Shown here piece after piece: positions 14,966 to 23,806 of a stretch of DNA of 34,256 nt (the stretch's first letter is position 1; each line of letters opens with the position of its first letter). The notes beneath the pieces were generated by a model. That model did no database searches. It worked only from the letters and a program-made list of their open reading frames with translations, and was not told the origin of the DNA. The stretch is from a virus, in the IMG/VR virus record IMGVR_UViG_3300028786_000157, positions 1-34,256 of that record; one strand, given 5' to 3'. Both the position numbers and the translations under genes were made by a program.

Positions 14966-15361
14966 ATGGCCTACGCCACGGTCGAGGAGTTCACGGACTT
15001 CCTCGATCCCGACCCGGTCCCGGTCAACGCCTCCCGGCTCTTGGACCGCGCCTCCACGAAACTCGACCAGCTCCTCATCGGGGCTGTGTACGAGACCGAC
15101 GAGGACGGCCTCCCGACAGACACCGCACTCACGGCTGTGCTCAAGGAGGCTGTCTGCCTCCAGGCGCAGTACATCAGCGCTTTGAGCGACGAGACGGGGG
15201 CCAACGCCAACGTCTCCACGATGACCCTGGGGAACCAGACGATCTCGCGGGCCCTCAAGGGCACGAACGGCATGGGGAAGACCCAGAGGGTCTCCCCGGA
15301 TCTTCTGGACCTCCTCCAGGTGCACGGGCTCCTCTCGGTGTACCCGATCGTCTGGGGGTGA
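14966..15361 (+). CDS. Head-tail connector (adaptor) protein
   Basis: A 131-aa helical protein starting MAYATVEEFTDFL. The start motif, a helix bundle and the position are those of gp6/gp15-type adaptors, which form a ring below the portal. The sequence AVLKEAVCLQAQYI (about 56-69) is the central helix characteristic of that family. Confidence 0.82.
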   Translation: MAYATVEEFTDFLDPDPVPVNASRLLDRASTKLDQLLIGAVYETDEDGLPTDTALTAVLKEAVCLQAQYISALSDETGANANVSTMTLGNQTISRALKGTNGMGKTQRVSPDLLDLLQVHGLLSVYPIVWG

Positions 15362-15364
15362 GCC

Positions 15365-15706
15365 GTGCTGCTCCTCACTACGCACGACGTGACGGTCCTG
15401 ACCCGGCCTGAGGCCACGAGGGACCGCCACAACAACCGGGTCGTCGACTGGTCCGAAGCCGAGCACGCGACGTACCGGGCCCGGGTGCAGCCCCTCAGCT
15501 CCGCCGAGACCGTCCAGCAGGGCGACCAGCTCGTCACAGAGCTGGAGTGCTTCCTGCCTCCCGAGGCCGTTGTCACGGCGGCCGACCGGGCGGAGGTCGA
15601 CGGGGTCACCTACGACGTCTACGGCAAGCCCAGACGCCAGAAGGGCTCCGGGCCGATTTCCATGCTCGACCACATCCAGGTGGTCCTGCGCGAGGTGACG
15701 GGCTGA
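15365..15706 (+). CDS. Head-tail stopper/head-closure protein
   Basis: A 113-aa beta-barrel-like protein (VTVLTRPEATRDRHNN, then TYRARVQPLSSAET, then VTYDVYGKPR). Size, strand pattern and place after the adaptor match SPP1 gp16-type stoppers that seal the filled head. GTG start. Its stop overlaps the ATG of the next gene. Confidence 0.8.
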   Translation: MLLLTTHDVTVLTRPEATRDRHNNRVVDWSEAEHATYRARVQPLSSAETVQQGDQLVTELECFLPPEAVVTAADRAEVDGVTYDVYGKPRRQKGSGPISMLDHIQVVLREVTG

Positions 15707-15990
15707 TGGGCGTCTTCAAGCCCGACCAGGCGGCCATCGAGTTCCTGGTCCACGAGGACTTCGTCCAAGCCGACCTGCACCAGCGGGCCGCCCAGGTAGT
15801 GGATGTGGCCCAGACCTCCGCTCCGGTGGAGTCCGGCCGCTTCCGGGACTCGATCCACGCCGAGGACGGCCCGGCCGGCTCGGTCCTCGTGGTCTCCGAC
15901 CTGGACTACTCCGTGTACGTCGAACTCGGCACCCGCGAGGAAGCCGCCCACCACACCATCGCCACTGCTCTCGATGCCGCAAGGGATTGA
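15706..15990 (+). CDS. HK97 gp10-like tail-completion protein
   Basis: A 94-aa protein with the hallmark of the HK97 gp10-like family: a helix with AAQVVDVAQTSAPVESGRF, then strands including DYSVYVELGTREEAAHHTI. It joins the tail tube to the head-neck. Short for the family, but it carries the full APVxSGxLR-type and YxxYVExGT-type elements. Confidence 0.85.
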   Translation: MGVFKPDQAAIEFLVHEDFVQADLHQRAAQVVDVAQTSAPVESGRFRDSIHAEDGPAGSVLVVSDLDYSVYVELGTREEAAHHTIATALDAARD

Positions 15991-15993
15991 TCC

Positions 15994-16212
15994 ATGGCCA
16001 ACCTGAAGCTCGCCTTCCCGTACAGGGGCCATCGGCCCGGTGACGTGGTCGAGGTCCGCGACGACGAGGTCAGGAATCTCGTCGAGAGCGGCATCGGTCA
16101 CCTGGAGGGCGCTGAGCCCGTGCTGAGGCTCGGGCGGCTCCCCGAGGTCGTCCAGCCCGCCGACGCCCCTCAGGAGCCCTCCAAGCGCCGGGGTAAGACC
16201 CCGGCCGAGTAG
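15994..16212 (+). CDS. Small neck-region protein
   Basis: A 72-aa protein starting 3 bases after the gp10-like stop. The N-terminal half (LKLAFPYRGHRPGDVVEV) forms a beta-rich unit and the C-terminus is a charged, proline-rich tail ending KRRGKTPAE. Small proteins like this are frequent between gp10 and tail-terminator genes in actinophages; function unknown. Confidence 0.6.
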   Translation: MANLKLAFPYRGHRPGDVVEVRDDEVRNLVESGIGHLEGAEPVLRLGRLPEVVQPADAPQEPSKRRGKTPAE

Positions 16213-16230
16213 CAGGACCAGGAGGCCGCG

Positions 16231-16656
16231 GTGACCACTCTCCTGACTTCTCTGGTCTTCCCGGACACGGAGCAGATGGTCGTGAACCACCTGCTCGACG
16301 TACTCGGGTACCAAGCCTCTACCGTGCGGCCGGACGGAGACGCCTTCACCGAGGCGCTCCCCTTCGTCTGGGTCAACCGCATCGGGGGCGTACGCGTCAC
16401 CAGGACCTCCAAGGGCCGGAGCCTCCACGACGAGGCACGACTCTCCCTGGACGTCTACGCATCCAGCCGGGTGGCCGCCACTGACGCGGTCGCCCGAGTC
16501 CGTGCCGCCTTCGAGCAGATGCACGGCACCTTCCGGGACAGCGGCTTCGTGCTGCGCACCTGGGAGGAGACGGGTCCTGCGGTTCGCCCCGAGGAGCCCA
16601 ACACCAACGTCACGCGGATCGGCCTCATCGTCGGTCTCCGCGTTCGACCTGCGTGA
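16231..16656 (+). CDS. Tail terminator protein
   Basis: A 141-aa protein with the order of the lambda gpU/DUF3168-like tail terminators: a helix at the N-terminus, a central WVNRIGGVRV strand, a long helix (RVAATDAVARVRAAFEQM), and a last strand ending GLIVGLRVRPA. It caps the tail tube and stops its growth. GTG start. Assigned by position and pattern. Confidence 0.78.
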   Translation: MTTLLTSLVFPDTEQMVVNHLLDVLGYQASTVRPDGDAFTEALPFVWVNRIGGVRVTRTSKGRSLHDEARLSLDVYASSRVAATDAVARVRAAFEQMHGTFRDSGFVLRTWEETGPAVRPEEPNTNVTRIGLIVGLRVRPA

Positions 16657-16753
16657 CCCGCGACGCCTGGGCCAACCGGCCCTCCAGGCATTCCCGCCCT
16701 GAACGGAACTGGCCATGCCCGTCTTCGTGATGGCGACAACCACAGGAGAATCC

Positions 16754-17329
16754 ATGTCTGCTGACAACACGCAGGTGCGGGTTGGCGTCGAGGGCGCGGT
16801 CTACGTGGCCCCGGTCGGCACCACCGCACCCACCGACCCGTACTCCGCCTGGGGAACGGGATGGATCGACCTCGGTTACTGCACCGAGGACGGCCTGACC
16901 GAGTCCCTGAACGAGGAGCGCCAGGAGTTCAAGGCGTGGGGCGAGAAGCGTCCCGTCCGGACCTCGATCACCAACCGGACCAACACCTTCAAGATCCTGT
17001 GTGAGCAGACGAGCGCGCAGACCGCCTCGCTGTTCTACGGCGTGGACCTCGCCGACATGACCTCGTCGGGCACCGGCGCGACCCAGTTCCTTTCGTTCAA
17101 CGAGCCGCAGGACCCGGAGCCGCTGTATTACGCGCTCGGCATGGACATCATCGACGGCGACTACCCGAAGCGGATCATCGTCGCCCGTGCCGAGGTCACC
17201 GCGAAGGGCGACCTCGTCTACAAGTCGGACACGAACGTCAGCTACGACCTGACGTTCACCGCCCTGGCGGCTGCCTCCGGCGTCAGCGCGGTCTCGTACA
17301 TGCTCGGCCAGGTCGCTCTCCCGGCCTGA
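16754..17329 (+). CDS. Major tail (tube) protein
   Basis: A 191-aa beta-rich protein. The N-terminal GVEGAVYVAPVGTTAPTD and the middle EFKAWGEKRPVRTSITN stretch are typical of siphovirus tube subunits. The ATG at 16754 is preferred over the upstream ATG at 16715 because AGGAGA lies at 16744-16749. A compact hairpin (16665-16689) lies in the gap upstream. It is followed by an unusual 141-base gap before the chaperone gene. Confidence 0.9.
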   Translation: MSADNTQVRVGVEGAVYVAPVGTTAPTDPYSAWGTGWIDLGYCTEDGLTESLNEERQEFKAWGEKRPVRTSITNRTNTFKILCEQTSAQTASLFYGVDLADMTSSGTGATQFLSFNEPQDPEPLYYALGMDIIDGDYPKRIIVARAEVTAKGDLVYKSDTNVSYDLTFTALAAASGVSAVSYMLGQVALPA

Positions 17330-17388
17330 CCCCGGATGCGCAGTGGTTCACCGTCAGCACCGTGAAATCAGCATGCGCCCCCTCAATC

Positions 17389-17442
17389 CACTGGCCGAGG
17401 CGTCCTGTCGCGGGTCTACGTCTCGGCCAGTGAAGACCCGCG
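17389..17442 (+). promoter_or_regulatory. Interleaved inverted repeats before the tail chaperone genes
   Basis: Two perfect inverted repeats cross over: CACTGGCCGAG (17389-17399) with CTCGGCCAGTG (17422-17432), and CGCGGGTCT (17409-17417) with AGACCCGCG (17434-17442). The arms lie in the order A, B, A', B', so only one hairpin can form fully at a time. They sit in a 141-base gap, 28 bases before the chaperone start. Confidence 0.7.
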
Positions 17443-17470
17443 TTGACCTGTGAAAACTTGGAGTAATGAC

Positions 17471-17803
17471 GTGACTCAGCCGAACCGCAAGCGCATCAAG
17501 CTGGAGACTCTGCGCGCCCAGCGCCTGGAAGCCGATGGCGTCAAGGAGCTGGAAGTGATCCTGGAGGACGAGAAGTTCGTCTTCCCCATGTTCAACTGGC
17601 TCCCGATCGCGACGTACAAGCAGATCAGGGCACTGGACGACATGAACGACCTGACGGCCCAGACCGAGATCCTGCTCGGCAAGGAGAAGACGAAGCAGCT
17701 CTTCGAGCTGGGGCTCACCGTCGGTGACCTGGTGGACATCTTCGAGGAGCTTCAGAAGGACTCCGGTGTGAGCCCGGGGGAATCGACCAGCTCCTCGGAG
17801 TGA
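17471..17803 (+). CDS. Tail assembly chaperone, N-terminal frame
   Basis: A 110-aa protein in the position of lambda gpG: between tube and tape measure genes. The start is taken as the GTG at 17471 because GGAG (17460-17463) is 7 bases upstream; an earlier in-frame GTG at 17450 lacks a good site. Helical throughout, with a C-terminal segment (LTVGDLVDIFEELQ) typical of these chaperones. The next frame overlaps it and is open through its 3' end, consistent with a programmed -1 frameshift at 17776-17782. Chaperones of this kind coat the tape measure protein during tail assembly. Confidence 0.88.
   Translation: MTQPNRKRIKLETLRAQRLEADGVKELEVILEDEKFVFPMFNWLPIATYKQIRALDDMNDLTAQTEILLGKEKTKQLFELGLTVGDLVDIFEELQKDSGVSPGESTSSSE
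17776..17782 (+). other. Candidate -1 ribosomal frameshift site GGGGGAA
   Basis: In the first chaperone frame the codons read CCG GGG GAA. A -1 slip lets the ribosome continue in the downstream frame as ATC GAC CAG CTC CTC GGA, which is open from about 17761 into the second gene. The second frame therefore reads IDQLLGVIEEHPSEL across its annotated start, a natural chaperone-like sequence. Predicted fusion length is about 286 aa. Confidence 0.75.
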
Positions 17804-18330
17804 TCGAGGAGCACCCCTCCGAGCTTCGAGCGGACATCGCCCGGTACTTCCCCGGGCGGTCCCTCAACGAGTTCCACCGGAACGAGTCCGGCACCGGGAC
17901 CATGTCGTGGCTGGAGCTGTCGGAGTTCTTCCTCGGCCTCCCGTACGACTCGATGACCCGGTCCGTCCTGGCAGGTGACCACGGGCACCGTCGCTGGACC
18001 GAATCGGACTACATGCTGCGGGAGATCCTCGCCCTCTTGCAGTTCCAGGCCCGCATCACCTGGACCGCCGGGCAGCTCCAGGGCAAGGCCCCTGATCTCC
18101 CGCTGTGGGAACCGCCGGACCTCCGCTCCCCCGAACAGGTCGAGGCGGATCGAGAGCTTGCCCTCGCGCGAGTAGAGCGGGCCCGCAAGTTCATCGCGGC
18201 CACCAAGCCCGGCTCCCAGGACACCGAGTACGCAAAGAAGCTGGCGGCTGCCCGCGCAGAACACCAACGGTTGGCCGCTGAGCGACAGCGACCTCCTGAC
18301 GGTGAAGGCCAGGCCCCGCCCGATAACTGA
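17800..18330 (+). CDS. Tail assembly chaperone, C-terminal frame (gpT-like)
   Basis: A 176-aa frame beginning at a GTG that overlaps the previous stop, but probably expressed mainly as the C-terminal part of a frameshift fusion. Contains EEHPSELRADIARYF and WLELSEFFLGLP, as in actinophage chaperone T parts, then a long charged helix (about 128-165) and a disordered tail. It sits directly before the tape measure gene, as expected. Confidence 0.85.
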   Translation: MIEEHPSELRADIARYFPGRSLNEFHRNESGTGTMSWLELSEFFLGLPYDSMTRSVLAGDHGHRRWTESDYMLREILALLQFQARITWTAGQLQGKAPDLPLWEPPDLRSPEQVEADRELALARVERARKFIAATKPGSQDTEYAKKLAAARAEHQRLAAERQRPPDGEGQAPPDN

Positions 18331-18342
18331 ATCGGAGGGGCG

Positions 18343-21300
18343 ATGGCCACCAACGTGGGCCGTGTCGAAGCGAGCATCGTCCCCGACATCTCCGGCTTCG
18401 CCTCCCAGGCCGATGCCGCGCTGACGCCCGTGATGGAGCGCCTGGGCCGGAAGCTGGGAGAGACCCTCTCCCGGTCCATGACCCGGGCGCTCGACTTCTC
18501 CGGCGTCAACACGGGCCTCCAGCGGGCTCTGGACCGAGCGGAGGCCCAGGCGGCCGGCTCAGGTCGTCGTATCGGACGGGGCTTCGCCAGGGCCGTGCGA
18601 GCGGAGATCTCGACCGAGCTGCGGAACATGCCCGAGGCTCGGGTCCAGCTCTCCCTTGACCGGGCCTCACTCGCGGAGTACCGGGCCCGGATGGCGGAGC
18701 TGACCCGGCCGCAGACCATCACGGTCAACGTCCGGACGGACAGCGATCAGAGCGGTCTGCTCGACTTCCGCCGGGCCGCTGACGACGCCTCTGGAGCCGC
18801 TTCACGGGCCAGCTCGGCCATCGGCTCGTCCGGTGGTGGAGGGGGCCTTAGTGGGGCTCTGATGGGCGTCGGCGTCGCCGCAGGCATCACCGCCCTCCCT
18901 GCCATCGGTGCCCTGGTGCCGATGATGGCGGGTGCCGCGCTGGGTGCGGGCACCCTGAAGCTCGCCTTCAGCGGAGTCGGCGATGCCCTGGTCCTGGCGG
19001 GCCAGGACCAGAAGAAGTACCAAGAAGCCCTCAAGGGGCTCAGCCCTGAGCAGCGCGCGTTTACCAAAGCCGTCGTTGGCCTCAAGAAGGAGTTCGCCCC
19101 GATCGGGCGCGAGGTCCAGAAGGCAATGTTGCCCGCGTTCACCAAGGCGGTGAAGGCGGCTGACCCGATCGTCCGCATCCTCGGTGACGCCATGACCGAC
19201 ATGGCCGACGTCTTCGGCGACGCGGCCGACGGCGTGACCCGGCTGATGAAGGACTCTGGGTTCCAGGCCGACTTCGCGAAGAACCTGAAGCTGGGCACCG
19301 GCTTCGTCCGCGACATGACCCACTCTTTGGGTCCCTTCGTCCGAAGCCTTTTGGACTTCGGCGCGGCCAGCGGACCCACGCTGAAGGCGTTCAGCGACGG
19401 CATCGGCGGACTCCTCAGCAAGGGTCTGCCGGGCTTCTTCCAGGGCCTGAAGGGCGGCATCAAGGGCTCGGCCGACATGTTCACCGGCCTGTTCAACGCC
19501 CTGAAGAAGGTGCTGCCCGCCCTCGGTGAATTGGTCGGCAACATCGCCGACAGCGTGGGCCCGGCGCTCAAGGAGATCTTCGAGTCGGCGGGTGACAACG
19601 GAACCAAGGCGTTCTCGGCGCTGGGCACAGCAGTGCACTACCTCAAGCCCGTTTTCGGCGAAGTCGGCGGTGCAGCCCGCATCGTCAGCATCGTCTTTGG
19701 CCAGGTCGCGGACATCGCTGGCAATGTAGCCAAGGTCGTCATGGAGTCCCTGTGGCCGAGCTTCCGCAAGGCCGACGACGCCGTGGGCCCACTCCAACGC
19801 CTGGCGTCCTGGCTGAAGGACAACAAGCAGGCCACGACGGAATTCACGCGGCAGGCCAGCAGCGCGATCATCAGCTTCGTCGGGGTAGTCATAAAGAACG
19901 TCCCGCACGTCATCCAGGTCTTCCGACTCATGGCGACCGGTGTCCTCACCGCGCTGGACGGGATCATCTCGGGTGCGGCGAAGGCGTTCGGCTGGATTCC
20001 CGGTATCGGCGGCAAGCTGAAGCAGGCCAACAAGGACTTCGACACCTTCAAGAACGCGTTCATCACCGGCCTGCATTCGGCCGAGCAGAAGTCGCAGGCG
20101 TTCGCCGACAAGGTCGGTCCGCGCCTGGCCGCGAACAAGCTGAAGATGAACATCGACAACTGGAACCAGCAGATCGCTGCGGCGAAGGCGAAGTTGTCGA
20201 CGGTCCCGCCGGAGAAGCAGGCCGCGCTGAAGGCGCAGATCACTGACCTTCAGGCGAAGGTGCGGCAGGCCAAGCGCGACATCGATTCAGTGACCGGCAA
20301 GACGGTCACGATCTACTCGAAGTACGTCAGCGTCGGCCCGCAGCCCGGGACGGGCACGGTCCTGAAGGCGCAGGGCGGTCCGATCTCCGGTCCCGGCACG
20401 GGCACCTCCGACTCGATCCCGGCGATGCTGTCCAACGGCGAGTACGTGGTCCGTGCGAAGAGCGTCGCCAAGTACGGCATGGCGTTCCTGAACAGCGTCA
20501 ACCAGGGGTCGCTGGGCATCAGCCGCCTGGCGTCCGGCGGGCTCGCCGGCTCGGAGGTCGCCAACGGCCTGGCGAGCGGCATGACGAACAGCGCGTCGAA
20601 GGTCAACGACGCTGCCCGGGTCATGGCATCTGCCGTCGAGGCAGGTGTCCGGACGGAACTCCAGATCGCCAGCCCCTCGAAGAAGATGCAGGCCCTGGCC
20701 AAGGAGATCGGCGCGGGCCTGATCAAGGGACTCACCGGTTCCCGGGACCAGATCAAGTCCGCGTCGGCCGCGCTGGCCAAGGACATCTGGGCCACCTTCA
20801 GCGGGTCCACGGACAACCGCCTCGCCGTAATGCTCGGCCAGCAGACCAAGAAGCTGCTGGAACTAGCGGCCAAGCGGGACAAGGTCGCGTCGGTCCTCGC
20901 GGCGGGTCAGCAGATGGCCAAGGACCAGAAGGCCGCCGGGCTGTCGTTCGCGTCGGTGACGTCCCTGCCGAACGGCGGGAACACCTTCGACGCCGGGGGC
21001 ATCCTCTCGGGCCTGAACGTCCGCCTGGGCCAGCTCAAGTCCTTCTCGGCCAACATCTCCAAGCTCGCGAAGATGGGCCTGTCGAAGGCGCTGATCGGCC
21101 AGCTCATCGCGTCTGGCCCGGACGGCGGAGCGGCCTACGCCGCCGCTCTGGTGAAGGCGACTCCGGACCAGCTCAAGGCGCTGAACAGCACCCAGGCCCA
21201 GATCGCCAAGGTCAGCTCGTCGTACGGCAACTCCGCAGCGGACATCATGTACGACGCGGGCAGCCAGGCGGGCAAGGGCTTCCTGACCGGGCTCAAGGCC

Positions 21301-21651
21301 CAGCAGAAGTCCATTGAGGACTCGATGTCCTCCCTGGCCAAGGCGATCCAGGCGGCCATCAAAAAGGCCCTGAAGATCAAGTCCCCGTCCCGCGTCATGG
21401 CCGACATCGGCGTGAACGTGGCCAAGGGCCTGGTCATGGGCATCGACGCCACCCACGCGGCCGTCGTGTCCAGCGCAAACCGCATGGCGGTAGCCGTTCA
21501 GCACGGTGTTCAGATCGAGCCGGCCAGCCGAGCCGGACAGGTTCGGGACGTCATCTTCAACGCGAACGTCACGGACAAGCCGACCCGGCAGATGGTGCTG
21601 GACGCCACCAGGGATCACAACGCGTTGTACGGCGCGCAGATCGTCTACTAG
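18343..21651 (+). CDS. Tail tape measure protein
   Basis: The longest gene of the window, 1102 aa. The N-terminus (VEASIVPDISGFASQADAAL) is typical of actinophage tape measures. A glycine/alanine-rich hydrophobic segment lies at about 168-210. Long helices follow, with several short repeats such as APSKKMQALAKEIG-like and SPSRVMADIG-like units (two SPSKK/SPSRV elements) that recur in these proteins. It sets tail length and is probably injected with the DNA; by the usual rule of about 0.15 nm per residue the tail would be near 165 nm. No lytic domain is recognised in it. Confidence 0.93.
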   Translation: MATNVGRVEASIVPDISGFASQADAALTPVMERLGRKLGETLSRSMTRALDFSGVNTGLQRALDRAEAQAAGSGRRIGRGFARAVRAEISTELRNMPEARVQLSLDRASLAEYRARMAELTRPQTITVNVRTDSDQSGLLDFRRAADDASGAASRASSAIGSSGGGGGLSGALMGVGVAAGITALPAIGALVPMMAGAALGAGTLKLAFSGVGDALVLAGQDQKKYQEALKGLSPEQRAFTKAVVGLKKEFAPIGREVQKAMLPAFTKAVKAADPIVRILGDAMTDMADVFGDAADGVTRLMKDSGFQADFAKNLKLGTGFVRDMTHSLGPFVRSLLDFGAASGPTLKAFSDGIGGLLSKGLPGFFQGLKGGIKGSADMFTGLFNALKKVLPALGELVGNIADSVGPALKEIFESAGDNGTKAFSALGTAVHYLKPVFGEVGGAARIVSIVFGQVADIAGNVAKVVMESLWPSFRKADDAVGPLQRLASWLKDNKQATTEFTRQASSAIISFVGVVIKNVPHVIQVFRLMATGVLTALDGIISGAAKAFGWIPGIGGKLKQANKDFDTFKNAFITGLHSAEQKSQAFADKVGPRLAANKLKMNIDNWNQQIAAAKAKLSTVPPEKQAALKAQITDLQAKVRQAKRDIDSVTGKTVTIYSKYVSVGPQPGTGTVLKAQGGPISGPGTGTSDSIPAMLSNGEYVVRAKSVAKYGMAFLNSVNQGSLGISRLASGGLAGSEVANGLASGMTNSASKVNDAARVMASAVEAGVRTELQIASPSKKMQALAKEIGAGLIKGLTGSRDQIKSASAALAKDIWATFSGSTDNRLAVMLGQQTKKLLELAAKRDKVASVLAAGQQMAKDQKAAGLSFASVTSLPNGGNTFDAGGILSGLNVRLGQLKSFSANISKLAKMGLSKALIGQLIASGPDGGAAYAAALVKATPDQLKALNSTQAQIAKVSSSYGNSAADIMYDAGSQAGKGFLTGLKAQQKSIEDSMSSLAKAIQAAIKKALKIKSPSRVMADIGVNVAKGLVMGIDATHAAVVSSANRMAVAVQHGVQIEPASRAGQVRDVIFNANVTDKPTRQMVLDATRDHNALYGAQIVY

Positions 21652-21670
21652 TGCGTACCGGAGGGTATGA

Positions 21671-22603
21671 ATGCCGATCTTCGTTCGACCCTCCGGTACG
21701 ACTCCTGACGGGTACAACCCGCCTCCGGTCTTCCCTCTGGAGGTGCCAGGGGTCTCCTGGACGGACGCTCAGGGGCGCTCCACGCTCCTGAGCGACTGGG
21801 AGACCGGCTGGATGCTCCAGCCCGGCATCCGGGGCTTCGACATGCCCGCGTACGACTTCTACACGGACACCTCTCCAGGTATCGATGGCAACGCACTGAG
21901 GGGCGTCCGGGCCCAGGCCCGGGAGATCATGCTGCCGGTCATCTTCTTCGACACGAGCCGAGTGTCTTTCGTGGACCGTAAGCGGTCCTTCCTGCGGACG
22001 CTCAGCCCGAAGCTCGGGCCCGGCACCATCACGGCCACCGAGCGGGACGGCTCCTTCCGGACCATCGAGGCGTACTACGCCTCCGGCGCGGAGGGCGAGT
22101 TCGGCCAGGACACCTCCGGCCTGCGCTGGCAGACCGTCGGCCTAACGTTCTCCTGCCCCAGCCCCTACTGGCTCGGGGACACCGAACACTTGGAGTTCGC
22201 CGCCGGGGCCAGCGGGAGCTTCTTCCCGCTCCTGCCTCTGGTGGTGCGTGACTCCCAGGTCCTCGGTGACGTCACGATCGACAACCCCGGCGACGACGTG
22301 GGGTTCCCGATCTGGACGATCCACGGACCGGCCACCTCGGTGGACATCACCAACAACACCACCGGCAAGAGCTTCTCCGTGACGGCCTCGCTGGGCTCCA
22401 GTGACGTGCTGGTCATCGACACCCGTGAACGGCTCCAGACGGCCGTCCTGAGCGGCTCCACGAACTGGTGGCCCAACCTCTCCACGGACTCAGTCCTGTG
22501 GGGCCTGGAGCCCGGGGAGAACGACGTCGCGCTGACGCTGGTCGGCACCGACAACGACACCAAGGTCCAGGTCGACTACCGGCCGCGCTACCTGACCGCG
22601 TAA
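21671..22603 (+). CDS. Distal tail protein (Dit-like)
   Basis: A 310-aa protein directly after the tape measure, the place of the distal tail protein that caps the tube and starts the tip. It has the N-terminal beta domain of siphovirus-type tail components, including WETGWMLQPGIRGFDMP and REIMLPVIFF, a LRWQTVGLTFSCPSPYW motif (about 150-167), and a C-terminal beta domain (about 190-310). ATG at 21671 with GAGGG upstream; an overlapping ATG at 21666 is in another frame. Confidence 0.85.
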   Translation: MPIFVRPSGTTPDGYNPPPVFPLEVPGVSWTDAQGRSTLLSDWETGWMLQPGIRGFDMPAYDFYTDTSPGIDGNALRGVRAQAREIMLPVIFFDTSRVSFVDRKRSFLRTLSPKLGPGTITATERDGSFRTIEAYYASGAEGEFGQDTSGLRWQTVGLTFSCPSPYWLGDTEHLEFAAGASGSFFPLLPLVVRDSQVLGDVTIDNPGDDVGFPIWTIHGPATSVDITNNTTGKSFSVTASLGSSDVLVIDTRERLQTAVLSGSTNWWPNLSTDSVLWGLEPGENDVALTLVGTDNDTKVQVDYRPRYLTA

Positions 22604-22611
22604 GGAGCGCC

Positions 22612-23793
22612 ATGGCCTTCCTTGAGCCGGTCACCATCCTGATCCGCGACAGCAGCCTGGACCTCGTTGGCGTGCTTTCCGACTACAGCTCGCTCCAGAT
22701 GATCCCCCGCTTCAACGCCGTCGGCGCTTTCGTGATCGACATGAGCGCCGACTCCCCGCAGGCGGACTTCATGGTGCCGGGCAACGGCCTGGTCATCACA
22801 CGCGGGTCCAGCGTGCTGATGTCCGGCTCGATCAGGGAGCCGAACTGGACGATCTCCAGCTCGGACGGCGGCAACGGCAAGCTGATCATCAACGGGGTCG
22901 ACGACATGGCGCTCCTGGCGGGTGCCACCTGCTGGCCCAACCCGGCCTCCGCCCCCGGCTCCCAGACCGACTCGGTGTACAAGATCTCCGGGGTCGTGGC
23001 CGAGACGGCCATGCGGTCCCTGGTCAACCTGAACATCGGCCCCGGTGCCCAGGCTGCCCGGAAGATCAGCAACCTCACGCTGGCCACAAACGGCGGCCAC
23101 GGCATCAGCATCACTCGCCAGGTCAACCAGTTCGACAACCTGCTGAGCGTCCTCCAGGACATCGCCAAGACCGCTGGTCTGGGCTTCCGGATCGTCCAGG
23201 TCGGAAGCAACCTCCAATTCCAGGTGTACGAGCCGGCCGACCTCTCGACCTCTGCGAAGTTCACCTTCGGCCTGGGCAACCTGACGGACGCCTCGTACTC
23301 CGTGACCTACCCGACCTGCACGAAGGCCGTCGTGGTTGCCGGTGGGGCATCGAGCCCCCGCGTGGTGAGCGTCTACACCCGGGCTGACGCGGCCTTCCCC
23401 GGCCCGTGGATCGAGCAGTTCGTCGACAAGACCGACGTGGACTCGGCCTCCGTCGACCTGACGGCGCAGATGGACCAGGCCGCCGACGAGGCGCTGACCT
23501 CCGGAGCGGCCCAGGGCAACCTGACGATGAACCCGATCGACACCCCTGGCCTCCAGTTCGGCGTGGACTACACCGTCGGCGACAAGGTCACCTGCCAGGT
23601 CCAGCAGGACTTCGTCTCGGACGTGGTCCGCGAGGTCAACATCACGTACGCCTCGGACGGCGGCTACACCGCCAGGGCCGTCATCGGCTCCTCGGACTCC
23701 ACGGACAACCAGGACGCCATCGCCCGGCAGATGACGTATATCCGCAAGATCTTCGACCGGCTGCGTCGTGTGGAGACCCGCCAACCCGCCTGA
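22612..23793 (+). CDS. Gp37-like minor tail protein
   Basis: A 393-aa protein that matches the pattern of the siphovirus ReqiPepy6 Gp37-like family, the tip (Tal-like) proteins of many actinophages: start FLEPVTILIRDSSLDLVGVL, NGVDDMALLA in the middle, and a C-terminal DNQDAIARQMTYIRKIFDRL helix. The ATG at 22612, with AAGGAGCG upstream, is preferred over a longer in-frame extension that would overlap the previous gene by more than 130 bases. Confidence 0.88.
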   Translation: MAFLEPVTILIRDSSLDLVGVLSDYSSLQMIPRFNAVGAFVIDMSADSPQADFMVPGNGLVITRGSSVLMSGSIREPNWTISSSDGGNGKLIINGVDDMALLAGATCWPNPASAPGSQTDSVYKISGVVAETAMRSLVNLNIGPGAQAARKISNLTLATNGGHGISITRQVNQFDNLLSVLQDIAKTAGLGFRIVQVGSNLQFQVYEPADLSTSAKFTFGLGNLTDASYSVTYPTCTKAVVVAGGASSPRVVSVYTRADAAFPGPWIEQFVDKTDVDSASVDLTAQMDQAADEALTSGAAQGNLTMNPIDTPGLQFGVDYTVGDKVTCQVQQDFVSDVVREVNITYASDGGYTARAVIGSSDSTDNQDAIARQMTYIRKIFDRLRRVETRQPA

Positions 23794-23806
23794 CCAGGAG
23801 GTCACC

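Noticed and set aside
17389-17442. Classical H-type pseudoknot
   Set aside because: Only one base separates the last two arms and would have to span an 11-bp stem, so both stems cannot form fully together. Alternative hairpins are more likely.
17450-17470. Earlier GTG start for the tail chaperone
   Set aside because: No ribosome site at proper distance, while GGAG lies 7 bases before the GTG at 17471.
22468-22611. Longer start for the Gp37-like gene
   Set aside because: Would overlap the distal tail gene extensively; ATG at 22612 has AAGGAGCG and the family-typical N-terminus.
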